A stretch of 64,000 bases of DNA from Pseudovibrio sp000156235 (GTDB lineage Bacteria > Pseudomonadota > Alphaproteobacteria > Rhizobiales > Stappiaceae), in assembly GCF_000156235.1 (NCBI RefSeq), contig NZ_DS996809.1, forward strand, positions 186,001 to 250,000, in the 5' to 3' direction. This document shows, piece by piece, positions 35,699 to 43,066 of this stretch. How positions within the stretch are numbered: the stretch's first letter is position 1; every line of letters starts with the position of its first letter. Position numbers and translations under genes: made by a program. A model generated the notes under the pieces. The model was not told the origin of the DNA. It searched no databases and was given only the letters and a program-made list of their open reading frames with translations.

Positions 35699-36310
35699 AT
35701 GGCGCGCACCAGAGCAGCGGATTATGACGATAAACGCAAATCCATATTGAAGTTATCGGCGCGCGCCTTCGCGCAGCATGGCTACGACAAAACATCCATG
35801 GCGCAGATCGCCAAGATCTGCGGCTTCTCTAAGGCTTTGCTCTATCACTACTATGAGAACAAAGAGACGCTGCTGATTGATATTATCAGTGCGCACCTTG
35901 AGGAGCTCGTGGATGCGGTGGAGAGTGCTGGGCAGGCTGAGCAAGAGCCGCTGGAGCGTTTGCGTAGCTTGTGCCGTGCTCTGATGATGGCCTATGAGGA
36001 CGCAGATTCAGAGCACAAGCTGCAGATCAACGAGCTTTCGTTTCTTCCAACCGAGAAGAAACAGGACATCATTGAGCTAGAGCGCAAGCTGGTTGCCATT
36101 TTTGCTGATGCTGTGGCTGCCACCAATCCGCAGTTTGGTGATGGCGACGCGCTGATCAAGCCCGTCACCATGAGCCTGTTCGGCATGCTCAATTGGTCTT
36201 ACCTCTGGTTTAAACCGGGGGGCGACCTGAGCCGCGAAGGATATGCGGATCTGGTGGTGCAGCTTCTGCTGAATGGCTCGCGTTCCATTCAGGGAACTGC
36301 GGCGAGCTGA
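35699..36310 (+). CDS. paaR: TetR-family regulator of phenylacetate genes
   Basis: A 203-residue TetR regulator. The N-terminal HTH is AFAQHGYDKTSMAQIAKICG followed by FSKALLYHYYENKETLLIDI, and the rest is the helical ligand domain. It lies 15 bp after paaK in the same operon, the position of PaaR in alpha- and betaproteobacteria, where the effector is a phenylacetyl-CoA-type ester. The probable target is the palindrome at 32926-32939. It is notable that a PaaX gene is also present at 51919-52875. Confidence 0.8.
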   Translation: MARTRAADYDDKRKSILKLSARAFAQHGYDKTSMAQIAKICGFSKALLYHYYENKETLLIDIISAHLEELVDAVESAGQAEQEPLERLRSLCRALMMAYEDADSEHKLQINELSFLPTEKKQDIIELERKLVAIFADAVAATNPQFGDGDALIKPVTMSLFGMLNWSYLWFKPGGDLSREGYADLVVQLLLNGSRSIQGTAAS

Positions 36311-36322
36311 TCTCCCCTGCCC

Positions 36323-36913
36323 TTACTCTGATTTTACCAATGCCTGCGCGGTGAGCTGCTGCATCATGTCTATGTAGCGGTCTTGCGTCCAGTTGCAGGT
36401 GATACGCAGCTGTTCCCAATTGCGTACGGAAAGGAGCGTGAGGAGCAAATCGGTTGCTTCTTCTTCGCTCATTTTATCCGTTAGCTTGCCATCGGCTTTC
36501 AGTGCCTGCACCGCCTTTTCGCAGCCATCGCGGATGGCGAGGATTCGGTCTTCCCAGGCCGCGGCGGCTTCTTCATCCGTCTCCTGCATGGCCATGAGCG
36601 CCTTAGCCACACCAAAAATCGTCGGGATGTAATTGCCCCAGGTCTCGACCCAGGCTTCCAGTCTTTCCGTGCCGGATGCTGCGCTCCGGCTTTTTGCCAG
36701 TTTTGCATCGATATCGTGTACTTCATCCAAATAACGCGTTGTGGCAGTGAGCAAATCCGCACGATTGGGAAAGTGCAGGTAGAGTGCCTGACGGCTGATT
36801 TTGGCGGCCTTTGCGATATCTGACATGCGCACAGCATTGCCATTCCCCGCTTCCAGCAATTGCCAGGTGGACTTCAGGATACGATCTCGGGTGGGAATAT
36901 TCTGACTTGACAT
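36323..36913 (-). CDS. TetR/AcrR-family regulator
   Basis: A 196-residue regulator with HTH NAVRMSDIAKAAKISRQALY then LHFPNRADLLTATTRYLDEV. The C-terminal domain is unassigned (WVETWGNYIPTIFGVAKALM). Its start codon sits inside the first of three 15-bp palindromes (36907-36963) shared with the divergent oxidoreductase gene 62 bp away. Autoregulation and control of that neighbour are therefore likely. The inducing ligand is unknown. It converges on paaR with 12 bp between them. Confidence 0.85.
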   Translation of the reverse strand: MSSQNIPTRDRILKSTWQLLEAGNGNAVRMSDIAKAAKISRQALYLHFPNRADLLTATTRYLDEVHDIDAKLAKSRSAASGTERLEAWVETWGNYIPTIFGVAKALMAMQETDEEAAAAWEDRILAIRDGCEKAVQALKADGKLTDKMSEEEATDLLLTLLSVRNWEQLRITCNWTQDRYIDMMQQLTAQALVKSE

Positions 36914-36963
36914 GGTGTCAATATAGATGCGATTGACATGATGTCAACTTGACACCATGTAAA
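36907..36963. promoter_or_regulatory. Three tandem operator palindromes for the TetR regulator
   Basis: TTGACA-TGG-TGTCAA (36907-36921), TTGACA-TGA-TGTCAA (36933-36947) and the imperfect TTGACA-CCA-TGTAAA (36949-36963) share the same 15-bp design. The first overlaps the tetR start codon and the third ends 11 bases before the oxidoreductase start codon, so occupancy would shut both genes. Confidence 0.8.
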
Positions 36964-36974
36964 GTTAAAAAGGC

Positions 36975-37610
36975 ATGACTATGAAAACGATCATATTTGG
37001 TGCAACGGGCACCGTTGGCAAGCTTGCCACTGAGAGGATGCTGGCAGATGGGCACAGGGTGACAGCCTTTGCCCGTACACCCGACAAGCTGAAGATTGAG
37101 CATGAGAACTTAACGCTTCTGGCAGGCAATGCGGCCTCTGCTGATGAGGTGGCAGCAGCTGTGGAAGGGCATGAGGCGGTGGTGATTACACTGGGAGCCG
37201 GCATGTCGCGCAGCAGCACGATCCGGTCAGACGGCACCCGCAATGTCATTCTGGGCATGCAAAAGCACGGGGTGAAGCGGCTGATCTGTCAGTCCACCCT
37301 TGGGGCGCATGAGAGCTGGGCGAACCTTAACTTCTTTTGGAAGCGGATCATGTTTGGTGCGTTGTTGCGGCCTGTGTTCAAAGACCATGAACTGCAGGAG
37401 GAGCTGGTGCGGGTGAGCGGTCTGGACTGGACCATCGTGCGGCCTAGCGCGTTTGCTCCAGAGCTGGCAACCGGTGGCTACAAAGAGAACTTCCCTGCAT
37501 CTGAACCGCGCCTTTCGCTGAAGATTAACCCAGCAGACATCGCCGGTTTTCTCAGTCGCCAGCTTTCAGATGCACAGTATCTTCGCCGTGCCGTGGGGAT
37601 TTCCACCTGA
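36975..37610 (+). CDS. NmrA-like/atypical SDR NAD(P)-binding protein
   Basis: A 211-residue Rossmann-fold protein with TIIFGATGTVGKLATERMLA at the N-terminus, VVITLGAGMSRSS, KRLICQSTLGAHESWANLNF and WTIVRPSAFAPELATGGYKE. This is the pattern of short NAD(P)H-binding proteins (YwnB/NmrA-like), which lack the classical YxxxK pair and may be flavin or quinone reductases or redox sensors. It is controlled, by position, by the divergent TetR gene. The function in this organism is unknown. Confidence 0.8.
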   Translation: MTMKTIIFGATGTVGKLATERMLADGHRVTAFARTPDKLKIEHENLTLLAGNAASADEVAAAVEGHEAVVITLGAGMSRSSTIRSDGTRNVILGMQKHGVKRLICQSTLGAHESWANLNFFWKRIMFGALLRPVFKDHELQEELVRVSGLDWTIVRPSAFAPELATGGYKENFPASEPRLSLKINPADIAGFLSRQLSDAQYLRRAVGIST

Positions 37611-37619
37611 GGCGTGCGG

Positions 37620-38171
37620 TCAGATCAAAGAGGCCTTACAGATGCCGCTGCTGTCATAAACTTCTTCAGCCGCCAAAACGGCTTCCCATTTACTGAGACG
37701 GTGTCCGTCTTCGATGAACTCCCGACCTTCGGACACCACATAGTACCAGCCTATCGCACCGTTCTCCTGGGTGAAGCGGTCAACGCGCATGCAAATCTCG
37801 GGATTATCGGGAACGCGGCCAATGCCTCTGCCATCGCCGATCTTTGCTCCTTCAGCGGGGCCCCAGACATATTTTGGTTTTCTCATTTCTTCTCTTTCAG
37901 GTGGTTGCGCCTTGAGTGAGCCAACATAGTGACAGTAGGCGATCTGAGAGGAGATGGTGCCAAGCGGCTTTGTTGCTTCTCCTCCGGATGCTCGCACATA
38001 GGCTTTATGCAAAATCTGCCATTGCCACATGAGGCATGGCGGCATTGCCAGCTCTTCCCAAAGCAGGATTGCGACTTCGAAGGACAGCAGCGAGCCGCCA
38101 ACAAACATATTTCTCTGGCCGTCCCTCTCCTTCCAATAGAACCCAGGTAGCCATTGCATCTCCAGCTCCAT
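37620..38171 (-). CDS. Hypothetical protein, tryptophan-rich N-terminus
   Basis: I do not recognise this gene. It opens MELEMQWLPGFYWKERDG, with a second ATG four codons later (38159) preceded by GGAGCTGGAG, which may be the true start. The N-terminal half is rich in Trp, Met and Leu (LLWEELAMPPCLMWQWQ), and the C-terminal half is polar with GWYYVVSEGREFIEDGHRLS. No signal peptide or clear membrane helix is present. The open frame continues to 38453 antisense to the acetyltransferase, which I regard as spurious. It converges with the NmrA-like gene after nine bases. Confidence 0.5.
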   Translation of the reverse strand: MELEMQWLPGFYWKERDGQRNMFVGGSLLSFEVAILLWEELAMPPCLMWQWQILHKAYVRASGGEATKPLGTISSQIAYCHYVGSLKAQPPEREEMRKPKYVWGPAEGAKIGDGRGIGRVPDNPEICMRVDRFTQENGAIGWYYVVSEGREFIEDGHRLSKWEAVLAAEEVYDSSGICKASLI

Positions 38172-38336
38172 TTGTTCACTATATGTTCTACATCGCATTT
38201 TATGGCAAAGCAAACCAGCAGATTCCGCTGATGTGCTGCTCAGATCGTGGCGAAATGCAGGTGACAGTAAAAATGCTGCTTGCAAGACTCTTCGATTTTT
38301 CCGAGAGTTACGGCAAGACTCAAGGAATGGCCCCAC

Positions 38337-38885
38337 ATGAAAACAGAACGTGAAAAGATGGAGGCGGGTGAGTGGTACACCTGCATTGATGATGAGCTGG
38401 AGGCGATGCGGCAGGCGGCCTATCGCGCCGTGCATGAACATCGCACGCTGCACCCAAGTGAACGTGGGCTGATCAGCCCTGCCCTACGTGGTTTGCTTGG
38501 CAGTGCCACGGACAGCACGATCATCGAAACACCGTTCCATTGCTCCTATGGCGTCAACATTCATCTGGAAGAGAGGGTCTTCCTCAACGCAGGCTGCACA
38601 ATTCTGGACAGCGCCACGGTACGGATTGGGGCGCAGACCATGCTGGGGCCGAACGTGCAGATCTATTGCGCGCAGCACCATAAGGATGCAGAGAAACGCT
38701 GTGCCGGGTTGGAGGTTGCCAAGCCGGTGACCATCGGCAAACGCGTCTGGATTGGCGGGGCTGCGATCATCATGCCGGGCGTGACAATTGGCGATGAGGC
38801 CATTGTTGGTGCTGGCAGCGTGGTGACCAAGGACGTGCCTGCCGGGGCAACCGTGGTGGGCAATCCCGCTCGCATTCGCGGGTAA
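38337..38885 (+). CDS. Maltose/galactoside O-acetyltransferase family protein
   Basis: From ATG 38337 the 182-residue protein starts MKTEREKMEAGEWYTCIDDE, the usual opening of maltose O-acetyltransferases. It then forms a left-handed beta-helix with hexapeptide repeats: IHLEERVFLNAGCTILDSAT, TMLGPNVQIYCAQHHKDAEK with the catalytic His, and VWIGGAAIIMPGVTIGDEAI. It transfers acetyl from acetyl-CoA to a sugar hydroxyl in a trimer. The acceptor is unknown. No sugar genes flank it. Confidence 0.88.
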   Translation: MKTEREKMEAGEWYTCIDDELEAMRQAAYRAVHEHRTLHPSERGLISPALRGLLGSATDSTIIETPFHCSYGVNIHLEERVFLNAGCTILDSATVRIGAQTMLGPNVQIYCAQHHKDAEKRCAGLEVAKPVTIGKRVWIGGAAIIMPGVTIGDEAIVGAGSVVTKDVPAGATVVGNPARIRG

Positions 38886-38891
38886 AGCAAC

Positions 38892-38917
38892 GGCTGCCGG
38901 GGTGTATCCCAGCAGCC
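38892..38917. terminator. Hairpin between acetyltransferase and cytochrome b561 genes
   Basis: GGCTGC (38892-38897) pairs with GCAGCC (38912-38917), and internal GGG/CCC bases extend the stem. TCTTGTTTCT follows on the plus strand. It lies between convergent genes. Confidence 0.55.
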
Positions 38918-38931
38918 ATCTCTTGTTTCTA

Positions 38932-39507
38932 TCAGGCCTTCAGCGCCTGAGGCGTTTCTTCTGCCTCGGAAGATACTTTTCGCTTGCCGAACCACATTCT
39001 GCTGAACAATCGATCCTTCAGGATAAACTGGTGGAAGGCCCATCCGCCGATGTGCAGCAGGATCAGCGCGCTCAGTAAGGTGGCAATCACTCCGTGGGCG
39101 ACGCGTGCCGGATAGATCATCAGGTCTGCCGGGAGTGCCTGGCCAGAGCCGCCAAATGCGATTGCGAAGAGATCTGCGTTTATGGCCATGGTCAGGCCTG
39201 AGACAACCATCGCTGCAATGAGCAGGTAAAGCGCCCAGTGCGCCAGCCCAGCGAGCGTGTTGAGGGCGGCGTTGCCCGCGTCAGCCTTGCGGGGTTTGTT
39301 CGTCACAAAGCGGGTGATGAGGCGCAGGATGATCAGCACCCCAACCGTCATGCCCCAGATCATATGCCCTGTCATGCCCGTCAGCTTTTCCGGGTCTGCG
39401 TTATCCATTTCGGCCAGCATGGGGCCTCCCACCACCAGTGCCATGAAAATCATAAGGGCGACAATCCAGTGCAAGGTAACCAAAACCGGGTGATATCGAG
39501 TTGTCAT
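38932..39507 (-). CDS. Cytochrome b561 family protein
   Basis: From the ATG at 39507 (MTTRYHPVLVTLHWIVALMI) with GGATGGAG upstream, the 191-residue protein has four membrane helices with haem-ligand histidines: HWIV in helix 1, GHMIWG in helix 2, LAHWALYLLIAAMVVSG in helix 3 and LLHIGGWAFHQF in helix 4. It is a di-haem quinol oxidase or electron carrier of the prokaryotic b561 family, often linked to superoxide or quinone chemistry. The divergent LysR gene is about 130 bp away across the assembly gap. Confidence 0.88.
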   Translation of the reverse strand: MTTRYHPVLVTLHWIVALMIFMALVVGGPMLAEMDNADPEKLTGMTGHMIWGMTVGVLIILRLITRFVTNKPRKADAGNAALNTLAGLAHWALYLLIAAMVVSGLTMAINADLFAIAFGGSGQALPADLMIYPARVAHGVIATLLSALILLHIGGWAFHQFILKDRLFSRMWFGKRKVSSEAEETPQALKA

Positions 39508-39593
39508 TGCATGCTCCATCCATTTTCAAGGAACCTGCCTACGAGTTCCTGATCAATTCTGGGGCGCATTTTACGTTACATAATGAGAACAAG

Positions 39594-39613
39594 NNNNNNN
39601 NNNNNNNNNNNNN
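39594..39613. other. Assembly gap (20 Ns)
   Basis: Twenty unknown bases lie between the divergent cytochrome b561 and LysR genes. The true length is unknown, and promoter or operator elements here are lost. Linkage across the gap rests on the assembly. Confidence 0.99.
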
Positions 39614-39638
39614 ACTTGAGAGGAACAGTAGAGCATTC

Positions 39639-40541
39639 ATGAAGTCATCTGATTGGGAACTGATGCCCGCCTTTCTCGCCGTGGCGCGGGCTGGCAGTTT
39701 GCGGGCCGGGGCAGAGCTGCTTCACACCAATTACGGCACAGTCAACCGCAATATTCAGGCGCTGGAAGCGAGTTATGGTGTGGCGTTGTTTGTGCGTTCC
39801 ACCAAGGGCTTCAAGCTGACAGAGGCTGGCGAGGCTGTGCTGCCGTTTGCTGAACAGGCCGAGCAGGTGATCATCAATGCGCGTAAACGGGTTGAAGGGC
39901 TGGACAAGACCGAGGCCGGAACGCTTCGCTTTTCCGTTACACCCACATTTGCCTATGATGTGATTACACCGATCATCAGTCGCTTTCAGGAAGCTTATCC
40001 GGATATTCAGGTGGCGCTGCGACTGACCTCTGCGGTTGAGAACATCAACAAGGACGAGACGGATGTGTCACTGCGAGCCGCCTATGATGTGAGCGGCGAC
40101 GTGGTTGCCCGCAAGCTCTATCCTATGGCGATGGGCATTTATGCCAGCAAGGCTTACATCGACACTACGTTTGCAAAGGCTGGCCCACAAGGTGCAGGTC
40201 TATCGTGGATAGGATGGCCGGAGAATGGCCCGTTCAGCAACTGGATCTCGCAGTCCGCCTTTCCTCAGGCAGATGTGCGGCATAGCGTTTCTGATGGATA
40301 CATGCGGCTACAGATGCTTCGGGAAGGTTGTGGCATCTCACCAATGCCGGTGGTGTTTGAGAAGTACTTTCCTGACCTGTACCGTGTGCCCGGTACGCCG
40401 CTGGAATTCGGGCAAACTCTCTGGATCGTGCTGCATGCTGATTTGCGCAAGACCGTGCGTATCCGCCGCTTTGTGGACTTTCTGGCAGATGCGCTGATGG
40501 ATTTGCGGCCAGATATGCAGGGCGAGCTTTATCGACGCTAG
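39639..40541 (+). CDS. LysR-family transcriptional regulator
   Basis: The start is ATG 39639 (MKSSDWELMPAFLAVARAGS), just after the assembly gap. Residues 1-65 are the LysR HTH (SLRAGAELLHTNYGTVNRNI and QALEASYGVALFVRSTKGFK). Residues about 90-295 are the periplasmic-binding-like effector domain (LRFSVTPTFAYDVITPIISR). The TNYGTVNR recognition helix differs from the more usual S-x-S-AVS-x. It diverges from the b561 gene and may regulate it or the GST downstream. A composite palindromic repeat begins at its stop codon. Confidence 0.88.
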   Translation: MKSSDWELMPAFLAVARAGSLRAGAELLHTNYGTVNRNIQALEASYGVALFVRSTKGFKLTEAGEAVLPFAEQAEQVIINARKRVEGLDKTEAGTLRFSVTPTFAYDVITPIISRFQEAYPDIQVALRLTSAVENINKDETDVSLRAAYDVSGDVVARKLYPMAMGIYASKAYIDTTFAKAGPQGAGLSWIGWPENGPFSNWISQSAFPQADVRHSVSDGYMRLQMLREGCGISPMPVVFEKYFPDLYRVPGTPLEFGQTLWIVLHADLRKTVRIRRFVDFLADALMDLRPDMQGELYRR

Positions 40542-40645
40542 AGCAGGTTGCGTTCATCTGCATTCACGCATCCAGCTCTAACCTTTTGTTTTAACGCGTA
40601 TTCTTATCCGAAAACCGGAACCACTTTTCGGGAATACGCTCTAAA
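40538..40645. repeat. Composite dispersed palindromic repeat
   Basis: The left module CTAGAGCAGGTTGCG ... CGCATCCAGCTCTAACC (40538-40583) is followed by the right module (40594-40645), whose arms contain ACGCGTATTCTTATCCGAAA and CACTTTTCGGGAATACGCTC. It starts at the LysR stop codon and has the same two-module order as the copy at 18731-18840. It may act as a 3'-end structure for the lysR message. Confidence 0.7.
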
Positions 40646-40746
40646 GGATGCCAGCTTAAGTGCTGGTCACAATAACCTCAATTGCAGGTTGGGGATGCTA
40701 CGTATAGTGTGCAAGCATCCTATCATTTCAGCCAAGCAAGTGATCT

Positions 40747-41364
40747 ATGAAACTGTTTTACGCTCCCGGCACCATCTCGATTGCCGTTGCCATTGCCCTT
40801 GAAGAATCCGGCGTGCCGTACACCACGCACAAAATCGACTTCAAGAACCCGGAGGTCAGCCGTCCGCAGCTGTTGGAGGTGAACCCGAAAGGCCGTGTGC
40901 CTGTTCTGGTGACAGACCATGGTATTCTGACGGAAGCTGGTGCTCTGCTGGATTACGTTGCCGACCTTGCACCGGATGCGAGCCTGAAGCCCTCTGATCC
41001 TTACAAGGCCGCCAAGATGCGCGAGGCCATGTACTATCTGGCGTCCACCATGCACGTGAACCACGCCCACAAGCTGCGCGGTGCCCGTTGGGCGGATAAG
41101 GAATCCAGCTGGGATGACATGCGCGCCAAAGTGCCGGAAACCATGACAGCCTGCTGCGCATATGTGGAAGAGAACATCGTCACCGGCCCTTACGTGCTTG
41201 GCGAGACCTTCAGCATCGCCGACGCCTACCTTTACGTGGTCAGCACCTGGCTCAAAGGCGATCAGGTCGACATCACGCCGTTTCCAAAGTTCCACGCATT
41301 CCAGAAACTGATGGAAGAACGGGATTCCGTGAAGGCCGTGAAAGCAGCCGGGATGCTGGGGTAG
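40747..41364 (+). CDS. Glutathione S-transferase family protein
   Basis: A 205-residue GST. The N-terminal thioredoxin-like domain opens KLFYAPGTISIAVAIALEES with the GST-beta-type Ser/Cys-region residues, has the cis-Pro motif GRVPVLV and the glutathione-contact pair EAGALLDYVADLAP. The C-terminal helical domain includes GETFSIADAYLYVVSTW, the conserved N-capping box. It probably conjugates or reduces electrophiles in the cytoplasm. It follows the LysR gene with an intervening repeat and ends at a hairpin (41380-41416). Confidence 0.9.
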   Translation: MKLFYAPGTISIAVAIALEESGVPYTTHKIDFKNPEVSRPQLLEVNPKGRVPVLVTDHGILTEAGALLDYVADLAPDASLKPSDPYKAAKMREAMYYLASTMHVNHAHKLRGARWADKESSWDDMRAKVPETMTACCAYVEENIVTGPYVLGETFSIADAYLYVVSTWLKGDQVDITPFPKFHAFQKLMEERDSVKAVKAAGMLG

Positions 41365-41379
41365 TCTCCAACACGATTG

Positions 41380-41416
41380 AAGGCAGCTGCCGCTTTATGT
41401 TTGAGGCAGCTGCTTT
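41380..41416 (+). terminator. Hairpin after the GST gene
   Basis: AAGGCAGCTGCC (41380-41391) pairs over 12 bp with GGCAGCTGCTTT (41405-41416), with one wobble and a 13-base loop. The T-run lies within the 3' arm. Confidence 0.45.
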
Positions 41417-41443
41417 GCATTGTGATGCGGTGTAGCCTAGGTC

Positions 41444-42145
41444 TTAGAACGCGATTTCACCGTTATGGAGAAAGCACGTCCTGGTGAAGCTGGTCAGATC
41501 AACCGGATTGGGAAGACGCACGTCTGCAAGGTCCGGTAAGGCTTTCATTGAAAGATCAAAATCCCTTTGGACTTGTGAAATCAAAGCAATGATGACACCT
41601 GTTTTTTGAGCAAACTCTCTGAGCTCCACAAGCTGTGTGGCGAGTTCTGGATTTTGCCGCTTCTGATCCAGCAGCTGCAGGTAATCGATGATCACGAGTG
41701 TGTTTGGACGTGCAGATTTAAGCTTATTCACGATATAGCTGGCGCAAATATCATCGGAACAATCTAGCTGGAACGCTGTGTCTTTAGCTGTTGGATTGTA
41801 ACCAAGCTGGGAAACACGCTTCAAAACATCTGCGGGCGTATACTCAAGCGTAAAGAAGTGGCTTTCTTGCCCTGCTTTGTTGGCTTGAATAGCCAGCTCC
41901 AACCCAAACAAGGTTTTGCCCTGTCCCGGCCTTGCAGCGATCAGTGCCAGATCACCAGCATCCAACTGGCGAAGAAACTGCTGCGCACGCGTTGAGCGTG
42001 AACCAGAGACGGACAGATGGCTCCAGCTGCTGTAGCCTTCCTTTTGAGCGAGCTCATCCAACGCCAGATGCAACGGAATACCGGTGGCCCGGGCGTTTAA
42101 CTTTGCTTGTCTTTTAAGCTGATGAACAGGACTGGACAGTTTCAT
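41444..42145 (-). CDS. Stand-alone DnaB-like RecA-fold ATPase
   Basis: A 233-residue protein. Residues 1-50 are basic and helical (LKRQAKLNARATGIPLHLAL then EGYSSWSHLS). The rest is a compact DnaB C-terminal-type ATPase: Walker A IAARPGQGKTLFGLELAIQ (about 68-86), FFTLEYTPADV, Walker B NTLVIIDYLQLLDQKRQNPE and the sensor region VIIALISQVQRDFD, ending ADVRLPNPVDLTSFTRTCFL. There is no N-terminal DnaG-interaction domain and it is half the replicative helicase length, so it is not DnaB. Similar proteins annotated DNA helicase occur in alphaproteobacteria, as I recall, without known function. No phage genes flank it. Confidence 0.8.
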   Translation of the reverse strand: MKLSSPVHQLKRQAKLNARATGIPLHLALDELAQKEGYSSWSHLSVSGSRSTRAQQFLRQLDAGDLALIAARPGQGKTLFGLELAIQANKAGQESHFFTLEYTPADVLKRVSQLGYNPTAKDTAFQLDCSDDICASYIVNKLKSARPNTLVIIDYLQLLDQKRQNPELATQLVELREFAQKTGVIIALISQVQRDFDLSMKALPDLADVRLPNPVDLTSFTRTCFLHNGEIAF

Positions 42146-42329
42146 TGAAGAACCCTCTCTTCAGAGCACAAACTGCAACCCCTCCTTATGCACTTGCCCG
42201 AACAGATTGGTTCTGATCCTGAAGTCCTACATGTGCGATGCTTCCCGAACTGGAGGGCGGAGGCTTGGACTGAGCCGTCCGCTGAGAATAGAAATCCCTT
42301 CTCCGCTTAGCAAGAGACAGTTCCGCTTT

Positions 42330-42860
42330 TCAACATTCGGAAGAGGCAGTTCGTGAACTGCTTGTTGAACGACTGTCAAACCCATAAACACCCTGCAGTT
42401 CACCAAACCGTTCCAGTTGCCGGATTTTCTTCATGCCGAGTTTTTGGAGCAGATGGATAGAGCGGGTGTTTTGGAGTTGGGTTTCGGCGAGGATGGTTGT
42501 GAGCTTCAGGTTTTCCATAGCGATGGGGAGGAAGGCTTTGAGGGCTTCTTCTGCGTATCCCTGCCCCCAGTGCTCCGGCAGGAACTCATAGGAGATCTCG
42601 TGGTACGCGCGGTCATGATAGGAGCCCAGCGTGAGCAGGCCGAGGAAGTTGTTTGTAGCTCTGGCATACACGATTGCATGATACACTTCCGTTGCACCCA
42701 TTACGCTTGAACAGCGAGCTTCAATTGCTGCATCGCTTTGCGTTCCGCCCAGAAACTCTCTGGTTTTCTCGTTAGAGAACAGCTTTATGAGATCTGGTTT
42801 ATCGGCGGGTGTTGGTTTGGCGAGGATGCAGCGGGGTGTTTGGATAGGTGTTTCCAGCAT
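42330..42860 (-). CDS. GNAT acetyltransferase, RimJ/RimL type
   Basis: A 176-residue N-acetyltransferase: TPRCILAKPTPADKPDLIKL at the N-terminus, a core strand region with HEISYEFLPEHWGQGYAEEA forming the acetyl-CoA loop (W-G-x-G-Y/A), and NTRSIHLLQKLGMKKIRQLE at the end, as in ribosomal-protein or small-molecule acetyltransferases. The last 15 residues are Ser/Arg-rich and look dispensable. It stands alone; the 184-bp gap between it and the DnaB-like gene has nothing recognisable. Confidence 0.85.
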   Translation of the reverse strand: MLETPIQTPRCILAKPTPADKPDLIKLFSNEKTREFLGGTQSDAAIEARCSSVMGATEVYHAIVYARATNNFLGLLTLGSYHDRAYHEISYEFLPEHWGQGYAEEALKAFLPIAMENLKLTTILAETQLQNTRSIHLLQKLGMKKIRQLERFGELQGVYGFDSRSTSSSRTASSEC

Positions 42861-43066
42861 TCCTACTCCCTTCCCTCATGGCCTAATACAGCACCTATCG
42901 CATGCGATACATCTCAGATCAGATGCAAACTTGAATCGATAGTCGCTGCCTGCGTTATCGGGCTGATAACAATAGATCGTGTTCCTTGGTTTTATTATTT
43001 CTGCAGTGAGCGCTGCGAGTCATAATTGGCTAGTTGATTAAGATTGTCGGCAAGAAGGGCAAGCTT

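Noticed and set aside
38172..38453. N-terminal extension of the hypothetical protein at 37620-38171
   Set aside because: It would run antisense into the conserved acetyltransferase gene; internal starts at 38171 or 38159 fit better.
43034..43066. Upstream TTG start for the tandem kinase
   Set aside because: The ATG at 43067 has a purine-rich site at suitable spacing; the added residues are basic and non-repeated in module 2.
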